Notes under the pieces: model-generated | Database searches by the model: none | The model's input: only the letters and a program-made list of their open reading frames with translations | What the model was told of the DNA's origin: nothing | NCBI GenBank assembly: GCA_934168275.1 | Contig: CAKPNA010000011.1 | Coordinates: 1 to 32,162 of the forward strand | DNA length: 32,162 nt | Source: an uncultured Bacilli bacterium | GTDB taxonomy: Bacteria > Bacillota_I > Bacilli_A > RF39 > UBA660 | Direction of reading: 5' to 3' | Part shown: in pieces, positions 25,570 to 32,162 of the stretch | How the letters are laid out: each line of letters begins with the position of its first letter | Numbering within the stretch: position 1 is the stretch's first letter | Program-made: the position numbers and the translations under genes

Positions 25570-26691
25570 ATGATATATTTTGATAATTCCGCTACTACAC
25601 CTGTAGATGAGCGAGTATTAAATGTTTTTGATAGGGTTTGCCTAGAATACCCCGGTAATTCTAATTCTATCCATAGTCTAGGAGTAAAATCTAAAAACTT
25701 AGAAGAATATGCTACTAAAAGAATTGCTAAAATATTAGGAGTTAAACCAAGTGAAATAATCTATACTTCCGGAGCTAGTGAATCCAATAATCTAGCCATT
25801 AAAGGAGTATGTGGTAAGTATGACAATAGAGGTCATCATATCATTACTACAATGTTAGAGCATTCTTCTATTAGTGAACCTTTAAAATATTTATCTAAAC
25901 ACGGTTATGAAATAGATTATGTTAAAATTACAGATGATGGTTTAGTCGACCTTGATAATTTAAAGTCTTTATTACGAGATGATACTGTATTAGTAAGTAT
26001 CTGTGCAGTCGACAGTGAAATAGGGCTTATGCAACCAATAAAAGAAATAGGGGAGATAGTTAAAAATTATCCAAAGTGCTATTTTCATGTTGACTGTACT
26101 CAAGCCATTGGCAAAATAGATGTTGACTTTACTAATATTGATATGGCAAGTTTTTCAGCCCACAAATTCTTTGGCCTAAAAGGCATTGGTGTTTTAGTAA
26201 AGAAAGAAAATATCATGATTGAGCCTCTAATTCATGGTGGTAAATCAACAACCATCTTTCGTAGTGGCACCCCACCATTACCACTTATTGTATCGTTAAT
26301 GAAAGCTCTAGATTTAATTTATGTTAATATACCAGATAATTATAAATATGTTAGTGAATTAAATAAAGTACTTATTGCTGGTTTAAAACAATATAAAAAT
26401 ATCCATATCAATAGTACTAATAACTCATTATGCTATATAATTAATTTTAGTATTCATGGTATAAAACCTGAAACATTAGTCCACGCTCTAGAAGAATATA
26501 ATATATTTATATCTACTAAAAGTGCTTGTTCTTCTACTAATACAATATCTGACTCGGTATATGCTCTAACTAAAGATCGTGAATTATCTATGGAAAGTGT
26601 CAGAATTAGTCTTTCTTATTTAAATACTATCGAAGAAGTAAAAGAATTCTTAAGAGTATTCGATATAGTATACAACAAACTTAGCATGTAA
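25570..26691 (+). CDS. Cysteine desulfurase (NifS/IscS family)
   Basis: This PLP enzyme takes sulfur from cysteine for Fe-S clusters or tRNA thiolation. The PLP-binding lysine is Lys199 in SAHKFFGLKG, the cofactor-contacting HVDCTQAIGK segment is at 173-182, His98 lies in TMLEHSSI, and the sulfur-accepting Cys320 is in STKSACSS. At 373 residues it is full length. One conserved stretch differs: the usual HANNEIG appears as CAVDSEIG (145-152). No scaffold gene (iscU/sufU) or thiI is adjacent, so its partner is not indicated. ATG 25570 follows a weak GGTGGTGA site. Confidence 0.9.
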   Translation: MIYFDNSATTPVDERVLNVFDRVCLEYPGNSNSIHSLGVKSKNLEEYATKRIAKILGVKPSEIIYTSGASESNNLAIKGVCGKYDNRGHHIITTMLEHSSISEPLKYLSKHGYEIDYVKITDDGLVDLDNLKSLLRDDTVLVSICAVDSEIGLMQPIKEIGEIVKNYPKCYFHVDCTQAIGKIDVDFTNIDMASFSAHKFFGLKGIGVLVKKENIMIEPLIHGGKSTTIFRSGTPPLPLIVSLMKALDLIYVNIPDNYKYVSELNKVLIAGLKQYKNIHINSTNNSLCYIINFSIHGIKPETLVHALEEYNIFISTKSACSSTNTISDSVYALTKDRELSMESVRISLSYLNTIEEVKEFLRVFDIVYNKLSM

Positions 26692-26723
26692 AAAGAGATA
26701 TCTCGTCATGGGATATCTCTTTT
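26691..26723. terminator. Bidirectional terminator between cysteine desulfurase and htpG
   Basis: AAAAGAGATATC (26691-26702) and GATATCTCTTTT (26712-26723) form a perfect 12-bp stem between convergent genes. Confidence 0.9.
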
Positions 26724-26725
26724 GC

Positions 26726-28594
26726 TTATTTACTAAGTATATTACATATCATATTAGAAAGTTCTGTTGGATTCTCAATACTTAAACCCTCGATTAATCT
26801 AGCTTGAGCATATAATACTTTAGTATATTCTTTTAATTCATCTTTATCACTAGCATATAATTCTTTTAATTTATTTACTATTGGATGATTTTCATTTATT
26901 TCAAGAACTAATTTAGCATTTACTTTTTCTGTATCAGGCATTAAGTTAATTGTTTTCTCCATATTAGTAGATAATTCACCTTCAGTAGTTAAACATACTG
27001 GATGATTCTTAAGCCTACTGGTAAATCTAATGTCAGCAATATCAGTTAATGATTCTTTCATTAAACTAAACATATCTTTAGCATCTTTATTCATTTCTTC
27101 TAACTTAGTATCATCTTCTAATACAGCTTTATCACTAGATACATTAACAAACTTCTTACCTTCATATTCATTTAATACTTGGAATACAAATTCATCAAAA
27201 TAACTAGTTAAATATAATACTTCAATATCTTTATCTTTAAATTGTTCTACTTGAGGCATCATATCTATCTTATCTACTGTCTCACCAGTTATATAATAAA
27301 TGTTTTTATCACTTTCACTAAGTCTAGATACATATTCTTTTAAAGTAACCATTTTCTTTTCTTTAGAAGAGTAGAATAGTAATAAATCTTGTAATTTATC
27401 TTTATTCATACCATAACTGTTATATATACCATACTTTAATTGAATACCAAAGTTATTAAAGAATTGTTCATACTTTTCACGATCTTCATTAAGCATTGTT
27501 TCTAATTCTTTCTTAATCTTTGATTCAACATTCTTAGCAATAGTCTTTAAAACTCTTGTTTGTTGTAATGTCTCTCTTGAAATATTTAACTCTAGATCTG
27601 GAGTATCAATAACACCTTTAACAAAACTATAGTAGTCCGGTAATAATTCTTTGCACTTATCAGTAATTAATACTCCATTACTATATAGTTGTAATCCTTT
27701 TTCATATTCCTTAGTATAATAATCATATGGAGCATGATTAGGAATAAATAATAATCCTTTATAACTAACTAAACCTTCAGCATTTATATGAATAGTACGC
27801 ATAGCTTTCTCATAGTCAGAGAACTTTTCACAATAGAAGTTGTCATAATCTTCATCTTTAACGCTATTCTTATTCTTTTTCCATATAGGGATCATACTAT
27901 TTAATGTTTCAACTTCTTCATGAACTTCATTTTTCTTTTCATCTTCATTATAATGTTCATGATGAGTAGTCATCTTAATAGGATATGTTATATAATCAGA
28001 ATACTTTTTAACTAAAGATTTAATAGTATATTCTTCTAAATATTTATCATAATCTTCATCCTCGGTATTTTCTTTAATCTTTAAGATAATATCAGTACCA
28101 TGTGTTTCTTTAGAAGATTCAGTAATACTATAACCATCTATACCAGTAGATGTCCAAGTGTATGCTTTATCACTACCATAAGCACGACTACAAACTTTTA
28201 CTTCATCACTAACCATAAATGCAGAATAGAAACCAACACCAAACTGGCCAATAATATCAATGCCTTTCTTCTTATCAGCAGTTTCTTTAAATACTTGTGA
28301 ACCACTCTTAGCAATAGTACCTAAATTATCTTCTAGCTCCGTATCAGTCATACCAATACCATTATCTGAAATAGTAAGAGTTCTAGTATCCTTATCTAAC
28401 TTAATAGTTATTTCAAAATCTTTATGATTTAGTTTAACATTTTCATCAGTTAGTGATTTATAATATAATTTATCAATAGCATCACTAGCATTAGAGATAA
28501 GTTCTCTTAAGAATATTTCTTTATTTGTATAAATAGAATTAATCATTAAATCTAATAATTTCTTAGATTCTGCTTTAAATTGTTTTGTTTTCAT
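26726..28594 (-). CDS. htpG: Chaperone HtpG (Hsp90)
   Basis: This ATP-dependent chaperone of the GHKL family acts as a cytoplasmic homodimer. The N-terminal ATPase domain shows ELISNASDAIDKL, the DNGIGMT box and the IGQFGVGFYSAFMV glycine-rich lid. The middle domain has ISRETLQQ with the catalytic arginine, and the C-terminal dimerisation domain follows. At about 622 residues it is full length. Two adjacent ATG codons exist at 28597 and 28594; the second is preferred because it lies 5 rather than 2 bases from the AAGGTG site. A CIRCE operator overlaps its promoter, so HrcA repression and heat induction are expected. Confidence 0.96.
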   Translation of the reverse strand: MKTKQFKAESKKLLDLMINSIYTNKEIFLRELISNASDAIDKLYYKSLTDENVKLNHKDFEITIKLDKDTRTLTISDNGIGMTDTELEDNLGTIAKSGSQVFKETADKKKGIDIIGQFGVGFYSAFMVSDEVKVCSRAYGSDKAYTWTSTGIDGYSITESSKETHGTDIILKIKENTEDEDYDKYLEEYTIKSLVKKYSDYITYPIKMTTHHEHYNEDEKKNEVHEEVETLNSMIPIWKKNKNSVKDEDYDNFYCEKFSDYEKAMRTIHINAEGLVSYKGLLFIPNHAPYDYYTKEYEKGLQLYSNGVLITDKCKELLPDYYSFVKGVIDTPDLELNISRETLQQTRVLKTIAKNVESKIKKELETMLNEDREKYEQFFNNFGIQLKYGIYNSYGMNKDKLQDLLLFYSSKEKKMVTLKEYVSRLSESDKNIYYITGETVDKIDMMPQVEQFKDKDIEVLYLTSYFDEFVFQVLNEYEGKKFVNVSSDKAVLEDDTKLEEMNKDAKDMFSLMKESLTDIADIRFTSRLKNHPVCLTTEGELSTNMEKTINLMPDTEKVNAKLVLEINENHPIVNKLKELYASDKDELKEYTKVLYAQARLIEGLSIENPTELSNMICNILSK

Positions 28595-28618
28595 CATATC
28601 ACCTTTCTTACATTTTTA

Positions 28619-28646
28619 ATTATAACACGATATTAGCAATTGTCAA
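28619..28646 (-). promoter_or_regulatory. Promoter of htpG
   Basis: On the minus strand, a perfect TTGACA (28646-28641), a 16-base spacer and an extended -10 TGTTATAAT ending at 28619 are present. The -35 sits inside the CIRCE spacer and right arm. Confidence 0.8.
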
Positions 28647-28659
28647 TAGTGAGTGCTAA
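28633..28659. promoter_or_regulatory. CIRCE operator (HrcA binding site)
   Basis: Read toward htpG, TTAGCACTC (28659-28651) is a perfect CIRCE arm, followed by a 9-base spacer and the imperfect arm AATTGCTAA (28641-28633; consensus GAGTGCTAA, 7 of 9). It overlaps the htpG -35, so HrcA bound here should block transcription. Confidence 0.85.
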
Positions 28660-28694
28660 TGAAATGTAAATTATGGAAATTAAATGGTTATAAA

Positions 28695-28723
28695 TTGACA
28701 ATATCCGACATATTTTGTATAAT
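28695..28723 (+). promoter_or_regulatory. Promoter of the M23 peptidase gene
   Basis: A perfect TTGACA (28695-28700), a 17-base spacer and a perfect TATAAT (28718-28723) make this the closest match to consensus in the window. Confidence 0.85.
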
Positions 28724-28740
28724 GATTGTAAGGTGATGGT

Positions 28741-29922
28741 ATGAAAAAGAGTAGTATGTTATTTATATCTATATTAGTATGTTTTTGTATGATGCCTAAT
28801 GTTGTTCATGGTAAAACACTAAATGATATGAATGCTGAACTTGAAAAGTTAAAAGAACAACAAAGAATAGCTAATAGTAATAAGAAGCTTAATCAAGATG
28901 AATTAAATAAGTTAAATAATGAAATATATAATATTGACGTATCTATAAAACAAACAGAAAAAGATATTGAAACATCTTTAGAAGATATTGAAAAAAGTAA
29001 ACAAAAGATAGCAGAGAAGAAAGAAGAAACTAACTCTTTATTAGAGTTCTTACAATTATCTACTTCAGAGAATGTTTACTTGCAATATATCTTCGAGGCA
29101 GAAGATTATACAGATATGATATATCGTTATTCAGTAGTAAAACAATTAACTAGTTATAATAATGATTTATTAAAACAACTAGGGGATATAATTGAAGAGT
29201 TAAATACTAAAACACAAGAATTAAATGAAAAGCAAAAGAATCTAAATAGTCAAAAAGAATCTTTAAACTCTAAGTTAATTACTTTAAGAGCTAATATCTC
29301 TAAATTAACTGAAGAAGGTACTACTATTGAAGAAGATATTGCAGACTTACAAAAGGAAATTAATTATTATAAGAAATTAGGATGCAGTGCTAATCAAGAT
29401 ATTACTACTTGTACATCTTCTCCGGTTGCCTATGGATGGAGTTATCCATTAAAGTCTGGCTGTGTTAGTAGTGAATATGTTGGTTATGGTGATAGAACCG
29501 ATTGGTCAGGAATTGCTAGTGGGCATCATGGTATTGACCTAGCTTGTAATAGTGAAGGCACTAATGTTTATCCAGCTGCTGCCGGAACCGTTGCTAGAAT
29601 TGTCTGGGGTTCTTATTGCGGTGGTAACCAAGTATGGATTTATCATACAATTAATGGTCGACAATATACAACAGCCTATGTTCACTTATTAAAGATATAT
29701 GTAAGTGTTGGCCAAACAGTTACTAAAGATCAAGTAATTGCTGCAGTCGGTGGTGGTTCAACTGCTGCCAGTCGTGGCGGTTATGATCAATGTACAACTG
29801 GAGCCCACTTACACTTCGGAACAGCTACCGGCCATAATGCTTATAACTTCAGTGCTTATGGATTTAATCCAAGACAAGTGTTATCATTCCCTGCAATTTA
29901 TAGTGGATACTTTTATAGATAA
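28741..29922 (+). CDS. Secreted coiled-coil M23 peptidase (EnvC/PcsB-like)
   Basis: This is a probable cell-wall hydrolase that cuts peptidoglycan cross-bridges. Residues 1-24 look like a signal peptide, with a hydrophobic stretch ending VVHG. Residues about 27-213 are strongly predicted coiled coil, rich in Lys, Glu, Asn and Leu. The C-terminal M23 domain (about 230-390) has HHGIDL with zinc ligands His262 and Asp266, a YVHL strand with His315, and AHLHFG with His356 and His358, so the active site looks complete. The architecture resembles EnvC, PcsB and CwlO-type hydrolases, which are switched on by FtsEX during division. It is transcribed divergently from htpG and alone, with its own terminator. 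Confidence 0.88.
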   Translation: MKKSSMLFISILVCFCMMPNVVHGKTLNDMNAELEKLKEQQRIANSNKKLNQDELNKLNNEIYNIDVSIKQTEKDIETSLEDIEKSKQKIAEKKEETNSLLEFLQLSTSENVYLQYIFEAEDYTDMIYRYSVVKQLTSYNNDLLKQLGDIIEELNTKTQELNEKQKNLNSQKESLNSKLITLRANISKLTEEGTTIEEDIADLQKEINYYKKLGCSANQDITTCTSSPVAYGWSYPLKSGCVSSEYVGYGDRTDWSGIASGHHGIDLACNSEGTNVYPAAAGTVARIVWGSYCGGNQVWIYHTINGRQYTTAYVHLLKIYVSVGQTVTKDQVIAAVGGGSTAASRGGYDQCTTGAHLHFGTATGHNAYNFSAYGFNPRQVLSFPAIYSGYFYR

Positions 29923-29924
29923 TC

Positions 29925-29950
29925 AAAGCAGCCTTTAATGACTGCTTTTT
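29925..29950 (+). terminator. Terminator of the M23 peptidase gene
   Basis: AAAGCAG (29925-29931) pairs with CTGCTTT (29942-29948 region), followed by T to 29950. Confidence 0.8.
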
Positions 29951-29968
29951 CTATATAAAAAATAGTAC

Positions 29969-29997
29969 TTGCATATAAGCCAAAATTGTAATATAAT
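29969..29997 (+). promoter_or_regulatory. Promoter of the leader and surface-protein unit
   Basis: TTGCAT (29969-29974), a 17-base spacer and a perfect TATAAT (29992-29997) are present. Transcription should start near 30004. The 5' untranslated stretch contains small hairpins, AAGAAAT/ATTTCTT and GAAC/GTTC. Confidence 0.7.
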
Positions 29998-30078
29998 TAA
30001 TTTAAGGTAAGAAATTAAACAAACAAAGTATTTCTTCCAAGTGATGAACGAATGTTCGCTAGAAAGGAGCTAATAATT

Positions 30079-30156
30079 ATGGATAATAAAGTTAATAATA
30101 AGTTAACTCCAAGTTTACTTGGGGGGGGGGGGCAAATAATACATATGTTTGTTTAA
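30079..30156 (+). CDS. Leader peptide with a poly-G tract (phase-variable candidate)
   Basis: A good ribosome site AAGGAGC (30064-30070) precedes ATG 30079. With the 12 G present, the frame is 25 codons long: MDNKVNNKLTPSLLGGGG, then QIIHMFV and TAA at 30154-30156. With one more G, or two fewer, the frame instead reads through to TAA 30186-30188, inside the terminator loop. With one fewer G, or two more, it stops at 30137-30139. No homolog is recognised. The gene is upstream of a terminator and a surface-protein gene, so a regulatory leader role is more likely than a functional peptide. Confidence 0.5.
   Translation: MDNKVNNKLTPSLLGGGGQIIHMFV
30121..30132 (+). repeat. Homopolymer of 12 G
   Basis: Twelve consecutive G form codons 15-18 of the leader ORF. 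I noticed no other G-run of this length in this AT-rich window, and such tracts slip readily during replication. Confidence 0.95.
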
Positions 30157-30166
30157 ATAATATAAT

Positions 30167-30218
30167 AACTACGGTAAAGAGAGTTTAAGAGATTAGACTC
30201 TTTTTATCGTAGTTTTTT
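30167..30218 (+). terminator. 17-bp intrinsic terminator between leader ORF and surface gene
   Basis: Bases 30167-30183 pair without bulges with 30198-30214, with two G-U pairs, around a 14-base loop. The T-run continues to 30218. It lies only 27 bases before the surface-protein ATG, so it should attenuate that gene unless disrupted. Confidence 0.85.
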
Positions 30219-30245
30219 ATTTACTAAGAAAGGGATTGTACATTT

Positions 30246-32072
30246 ATGGAAAGAAAGAGATTATTTATTTTTTTAACTATTATATCAATAATATTTCTAA
30301 GTCTTGGAGGAACATTTGCTTACTTAACAACAAGTACAGTAGCTACTAATATTACTCAAATAAAGTCCGGTAATTTAACGATGACTATTGATGGAGGAGG
30401 AAGTATTAATGCCTCATTTATGCCAGCAAAATGTACTAGTGAATATGCAATTAAGAAAAAGATAGTTGCAACATCTACTAATACATCCGGAGGTAAAGTA
30501 TCATTTAGTATAGGTATGAATATTTCAACATTATCGGATAGTTTAAAAAGAGAATCAATGCGCTATACGCTTACTACTAATGCTAGTAGTTGTACACAAG
30601 ATATTATATCAAGTGGTAGTTTTAAAAATAAAACAGTTGGTAGTGATATCTGGTTAATTAAAAATGACTATGATAATATTTCACAGTCAAGTAGCACATA
30701 TACTAAAACATATTACTTATATATTTGGCTAGATGAAACAGAAACCCAAAATTTATCAGGTAGTATATCAGTAAATATGAAGGGAACATCAAGTAATAAT
30801 CCTAATCTACCAATAGATTATGGTTATGATGATGGAAACGGAACAAATACTCTATTCTATAAAATAAAGAGTAGTGCTAATAAATATACTAGAATAAATT
30901 TTAATAAACAATCAAGCGCTGATGGGACAAAAGGTATATATACAACAACTAATACAGAAAATAATATACCAGTATATTACTATCGCGGAGCAGTAGATAA
31001 TAATCATGTCTTATTTGCAAACTTTTGTTGGCGAATAGTAAGAACAACCGAAACCGGTGGTGTAAAACTTATCTATGATGGTAAACCATCTAATGGACAA
31101 TGTAATAATACTAAAGAAGCAACTACTATTGGGAATATTCAGTTTAATACAAATTATAATTCACCAGCCTATGTAGGCTATATGTATAATACTGTACATA
31201 CTGCTAGCAGTAAGGATATTACAACTCTAAGTGGAAATATTGTATTTGGTAATGATGCAACATATGATGCTAGTACAGGAAAATATACTTTAAAAGATAC
31301 AAAAACGTTAACAAATCCAAGTAATTGGAATGCAGAATATAGTAATTATACTGATAAATATCATTATACTTGTTTTAGCTCAGGTACAACATGTCAAAGC
31401 GTATATTATATTCACGCTATATATAGTGAAGATAAACATGCTTACTATTTTACTTTAACAAATGGTAAGAAACCAAAAGATTTATTAAATGATATGTTTG
31501 AAGGAAATATTAATGTTAAAGAATCAAATGCTAAAGTTAAAATAGATGCTTGGTATAAAGCTAATATGACAAGTTATACATCAAAATTAGAAGATAGTGG
31601 CTTTTGTAACGACCGAACATATTATAATTTTAATACAAGTGGTTGGAATAATAATTATAGTAATTATGATAAGTGGTTAAATTTTAGTAGTAGACAAAGA
31701 CTCGAAAATAGAAAACTTAGTTTAGTATGCCCAAGACAATTAGATAAGTTTTCAGTAAGTATAAATAATGGCAATGGTAAGTTAACATATCCCGTTGGTA
31801 TGATAACAGCGGAAGAGATAGCATATGCTGGAGCGATTATATGGCAGGAAAATACTTCATATTACCTATATAATGAAGTTAACAGTTGGTCATTTTCTTC
31901 GTTTAACTTCTACGTCTGGCATGCTAGCGAGTTTCGCTTGTCTTATTCTGGGCTATTTGGCAATTACTACGTGGCGGGTTCGCTTGGAGCAAGGCCATCA
32001 ATATCTTTGAAGCAAGGCACAGTATTATCTAGCGGTTCAGGCACTTCTACAAATCCGTTTATTGTAAATTAA
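30246..32072 (+). CDS. Secreted surface protein with variable lectin-like C-terminal tip
   Basis: Residues 1 to about 27 are a signal or anchor segment (basic MERKR, then a hydrophobic run ending FAYLTT). The next 160 residues resemble the camelysin/TasA type of secreted protein. The middle (about 230-400) has FCWRIVRTTETGGVKLIYDG, a stretch I associate with large surface-protein families of gut Mollicutes-like bacteria. The end (about 500-608) resembles C-type-lectin-like or DUF6273-type tips, with WHASEF and LGARPSISLK. Cysteines are scattered. There is no LPXTG motif. ATG 30246 is 11 bases after AAAGGG. Base use changes sharply at 31891-31990. No promoter is evident after the upstream terminator. 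Confidence 0.75.
   Translation: MERKRLFIFLTIISIIFLSLGGTFAYLTTSTVATNITQIKSGNLTMTIDGGGSINASFMPAKCTSEYAIKKKIVATSTNTSGGKVSFSIGMNISTLSDSLKRESMRYTLTTNASSCTQDIISSGSFKNKTVGSDIWLIKNDYDNISQSSSTYTKTYYLYIWLDETETQNLSGSISVNMKGTSSNNPNLPIDYGYDDGNGTNTLFYKIKSSANKYTRINFNKQSSADGTKGIYTTTNTENNIPVYYYRGAVDNNHVLFANFCWRIVRTTETGGVKLIYDGKPSNGQCNNTKEATTIGNIQFNTNYNSPAYVGYMYNTVHTASSKDITTLSGNIVFGNDATYDASTGKYTLKDTKTLTNPSNWNAEYSNYTDKYHYTCFSSGTTCQSVYYIHAIYSEDKHAYYFTLTNGKKPKDLLNDMFEGNINVKESNAKVKIDAWYKANMTSYTSKLEDSGFCNDRTYYNFNTSGWNNNYSNYDKWLNFSSRQRLENRKLSLVCPRQLDKFSVSINNGNGKLTYPVGMITAEEIAYAGAIIWQENTSYYLYNEVNSWSFSSFNFYVWHASEFRLSYSGLFGNYYVAGSLGARPSISLKQGTVLSSGSGTSTNPFIVN
31891..31990 (+). other. Candidate hypervariable (DGR-like) region
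   Basis: In these 100 bases A is 14, C 22, G 25 and T 39, compared with 34 A in the 100 bases before. Many codons are TTT, TTC, TAC, TAT, CAT or AGC, which are one or two adenine changes from AAC/AAT. This is the pattern left by adenine-specific mutagenesis. No template copy or reverse transcriptase lies in the window. Confidence 0.4.
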
Positions 32073-32133
32073 AAGAATGCTCATATTTGATGTGAACCCT
32101 AAATAGTAGACATTAATAAAAAAGAGGGTTATT

Positions 32134-32161
32134 AAAAAGAGAAAATTATTTTTCTCTTTTT
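32134..32161 (+). terminator. Terminator after the surface-protein gene
   Basis: AAAAAGAGAAAA (32134-32145) and TTTTCTCTTTTT (32150-32161) form a perfect 12-bp stem with a four-base loop. Confidence 0.75.
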
Positions 32162-32162
32162 G

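Noticed and set aside
30121..30132. Poly-G tract as a sequencing artefact
   Set aside because: Two-colour sequencers add G at read ends, but this run is internal, with unique sequence on both sides, inside an ORF with a good ribosome site. Reads should still be checked.
30161..30166. TATAAT as a promoter for the surface-protein gene
   Set aside because: The matching -35 position (about 30138-30143) is poor, and a transcript from here would start inside the 5' arm of the terminator. A poly-G spacer promoter (TTTACT 30114-30119) was also considered, but its -10 is weak.
1..32162. CRISPR arrays, insertion sequences or rRNA genes
   Set aside because: I looked for spaced direct repeats, transposase motifs and rRNA signatures and saw none.

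Overview
This window is an AT-rich stretch (roughly 30% G+C by eye) of a low-GC Gram-positive-type chromosome. Short intergenic gaps, sigma-A-type promoters, strong AGGAGG-type ribosome binding sites, a glyS T-box, a CIRCE operator, an FtsA/FtsZ pair and a camelysin-like surface protein suggest an uncultured gut Bacillota/Mollicutes-like lineage (RF39-type or a related Bacilli order). That placement is inference. The standard code fits: all tryptophans I checked are TGG, and TGA occurs only as a stop, in two genes.

Layout. (1) 1-7062: an arginine-deiminase energy operon. It holds an amino-acid ABC transporter (lipoprotein, permease, ATPase), arginine deiminase, ornithine carbamoyltransferase, and one reading frame joining carbamate kinase to a YfcC/ArcD-type antiporter. 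(2) 7147-9577: ftsA-ftsZ. (3) 9628-20750: housekeeping genes. These are a YutH-like protein on the minus strand, topA, T-box-controlled glyS, a small membrane protein, a YfhO-type membrane protein, another small membrane protein, leuS and rpoZ. (4) 20803-20888: tRNA-Leu(CAA). (5) 20997-25459: an accessory block next to the tRNA. It contains a DUF5677-like/pyroglutamyl-peptidase-like fusion, a short WYL regulator, a double-SIS protein and a divergent HAM1/RdgB-type nucleotide pyrophosphatase, followed by a convergent transglutaminase-like protein. (6) 25570-29950: a cysteine desulfurase, htpG under a CIRCE/HrcA operator, and a coiled-coil M23 peptidase. (7) 29969-32161: a surface-protein locus.

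Two regions look most novel. The first is the surface locus. A promoter drives a tiny leader ORF containing a run of 12 G, followed by a 17-bp intrinsic terminator and then the 608-residue surface protein gene. The G-run length decides whether the leader ribosome stops before the terminator or travels through its 5' arm, so this could be a phase-variable, translation-coupled attenuator. The same surface gene carries, near its 3' end, a 100-base patch with only 14% A and 47% G+C, in a domain resembling C-type-lectin-like tips. This is what adenine-directed mutagenesis by a diversity-generating retroelement would leave, although no reverse transcriptase or template repeat lies in the window. The second region is the cassette after tRNA-Leu, whose members look like a peptidase-type effector, a regulator, a sugar-phosphate sensor or isomerase and a nucleotide hydrolase. 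A defence or stress role is a hypothesis only.

Genes appear to work together in three ways. The arginine operon imports arginine and converts it to ornithine, ammonia, CO2 and ATP. leuS, rpoZ and tRNA-Leu form a translation/transcription cluster. htpG and the M23 peptidase are divergently transcribed from one intergenic region.
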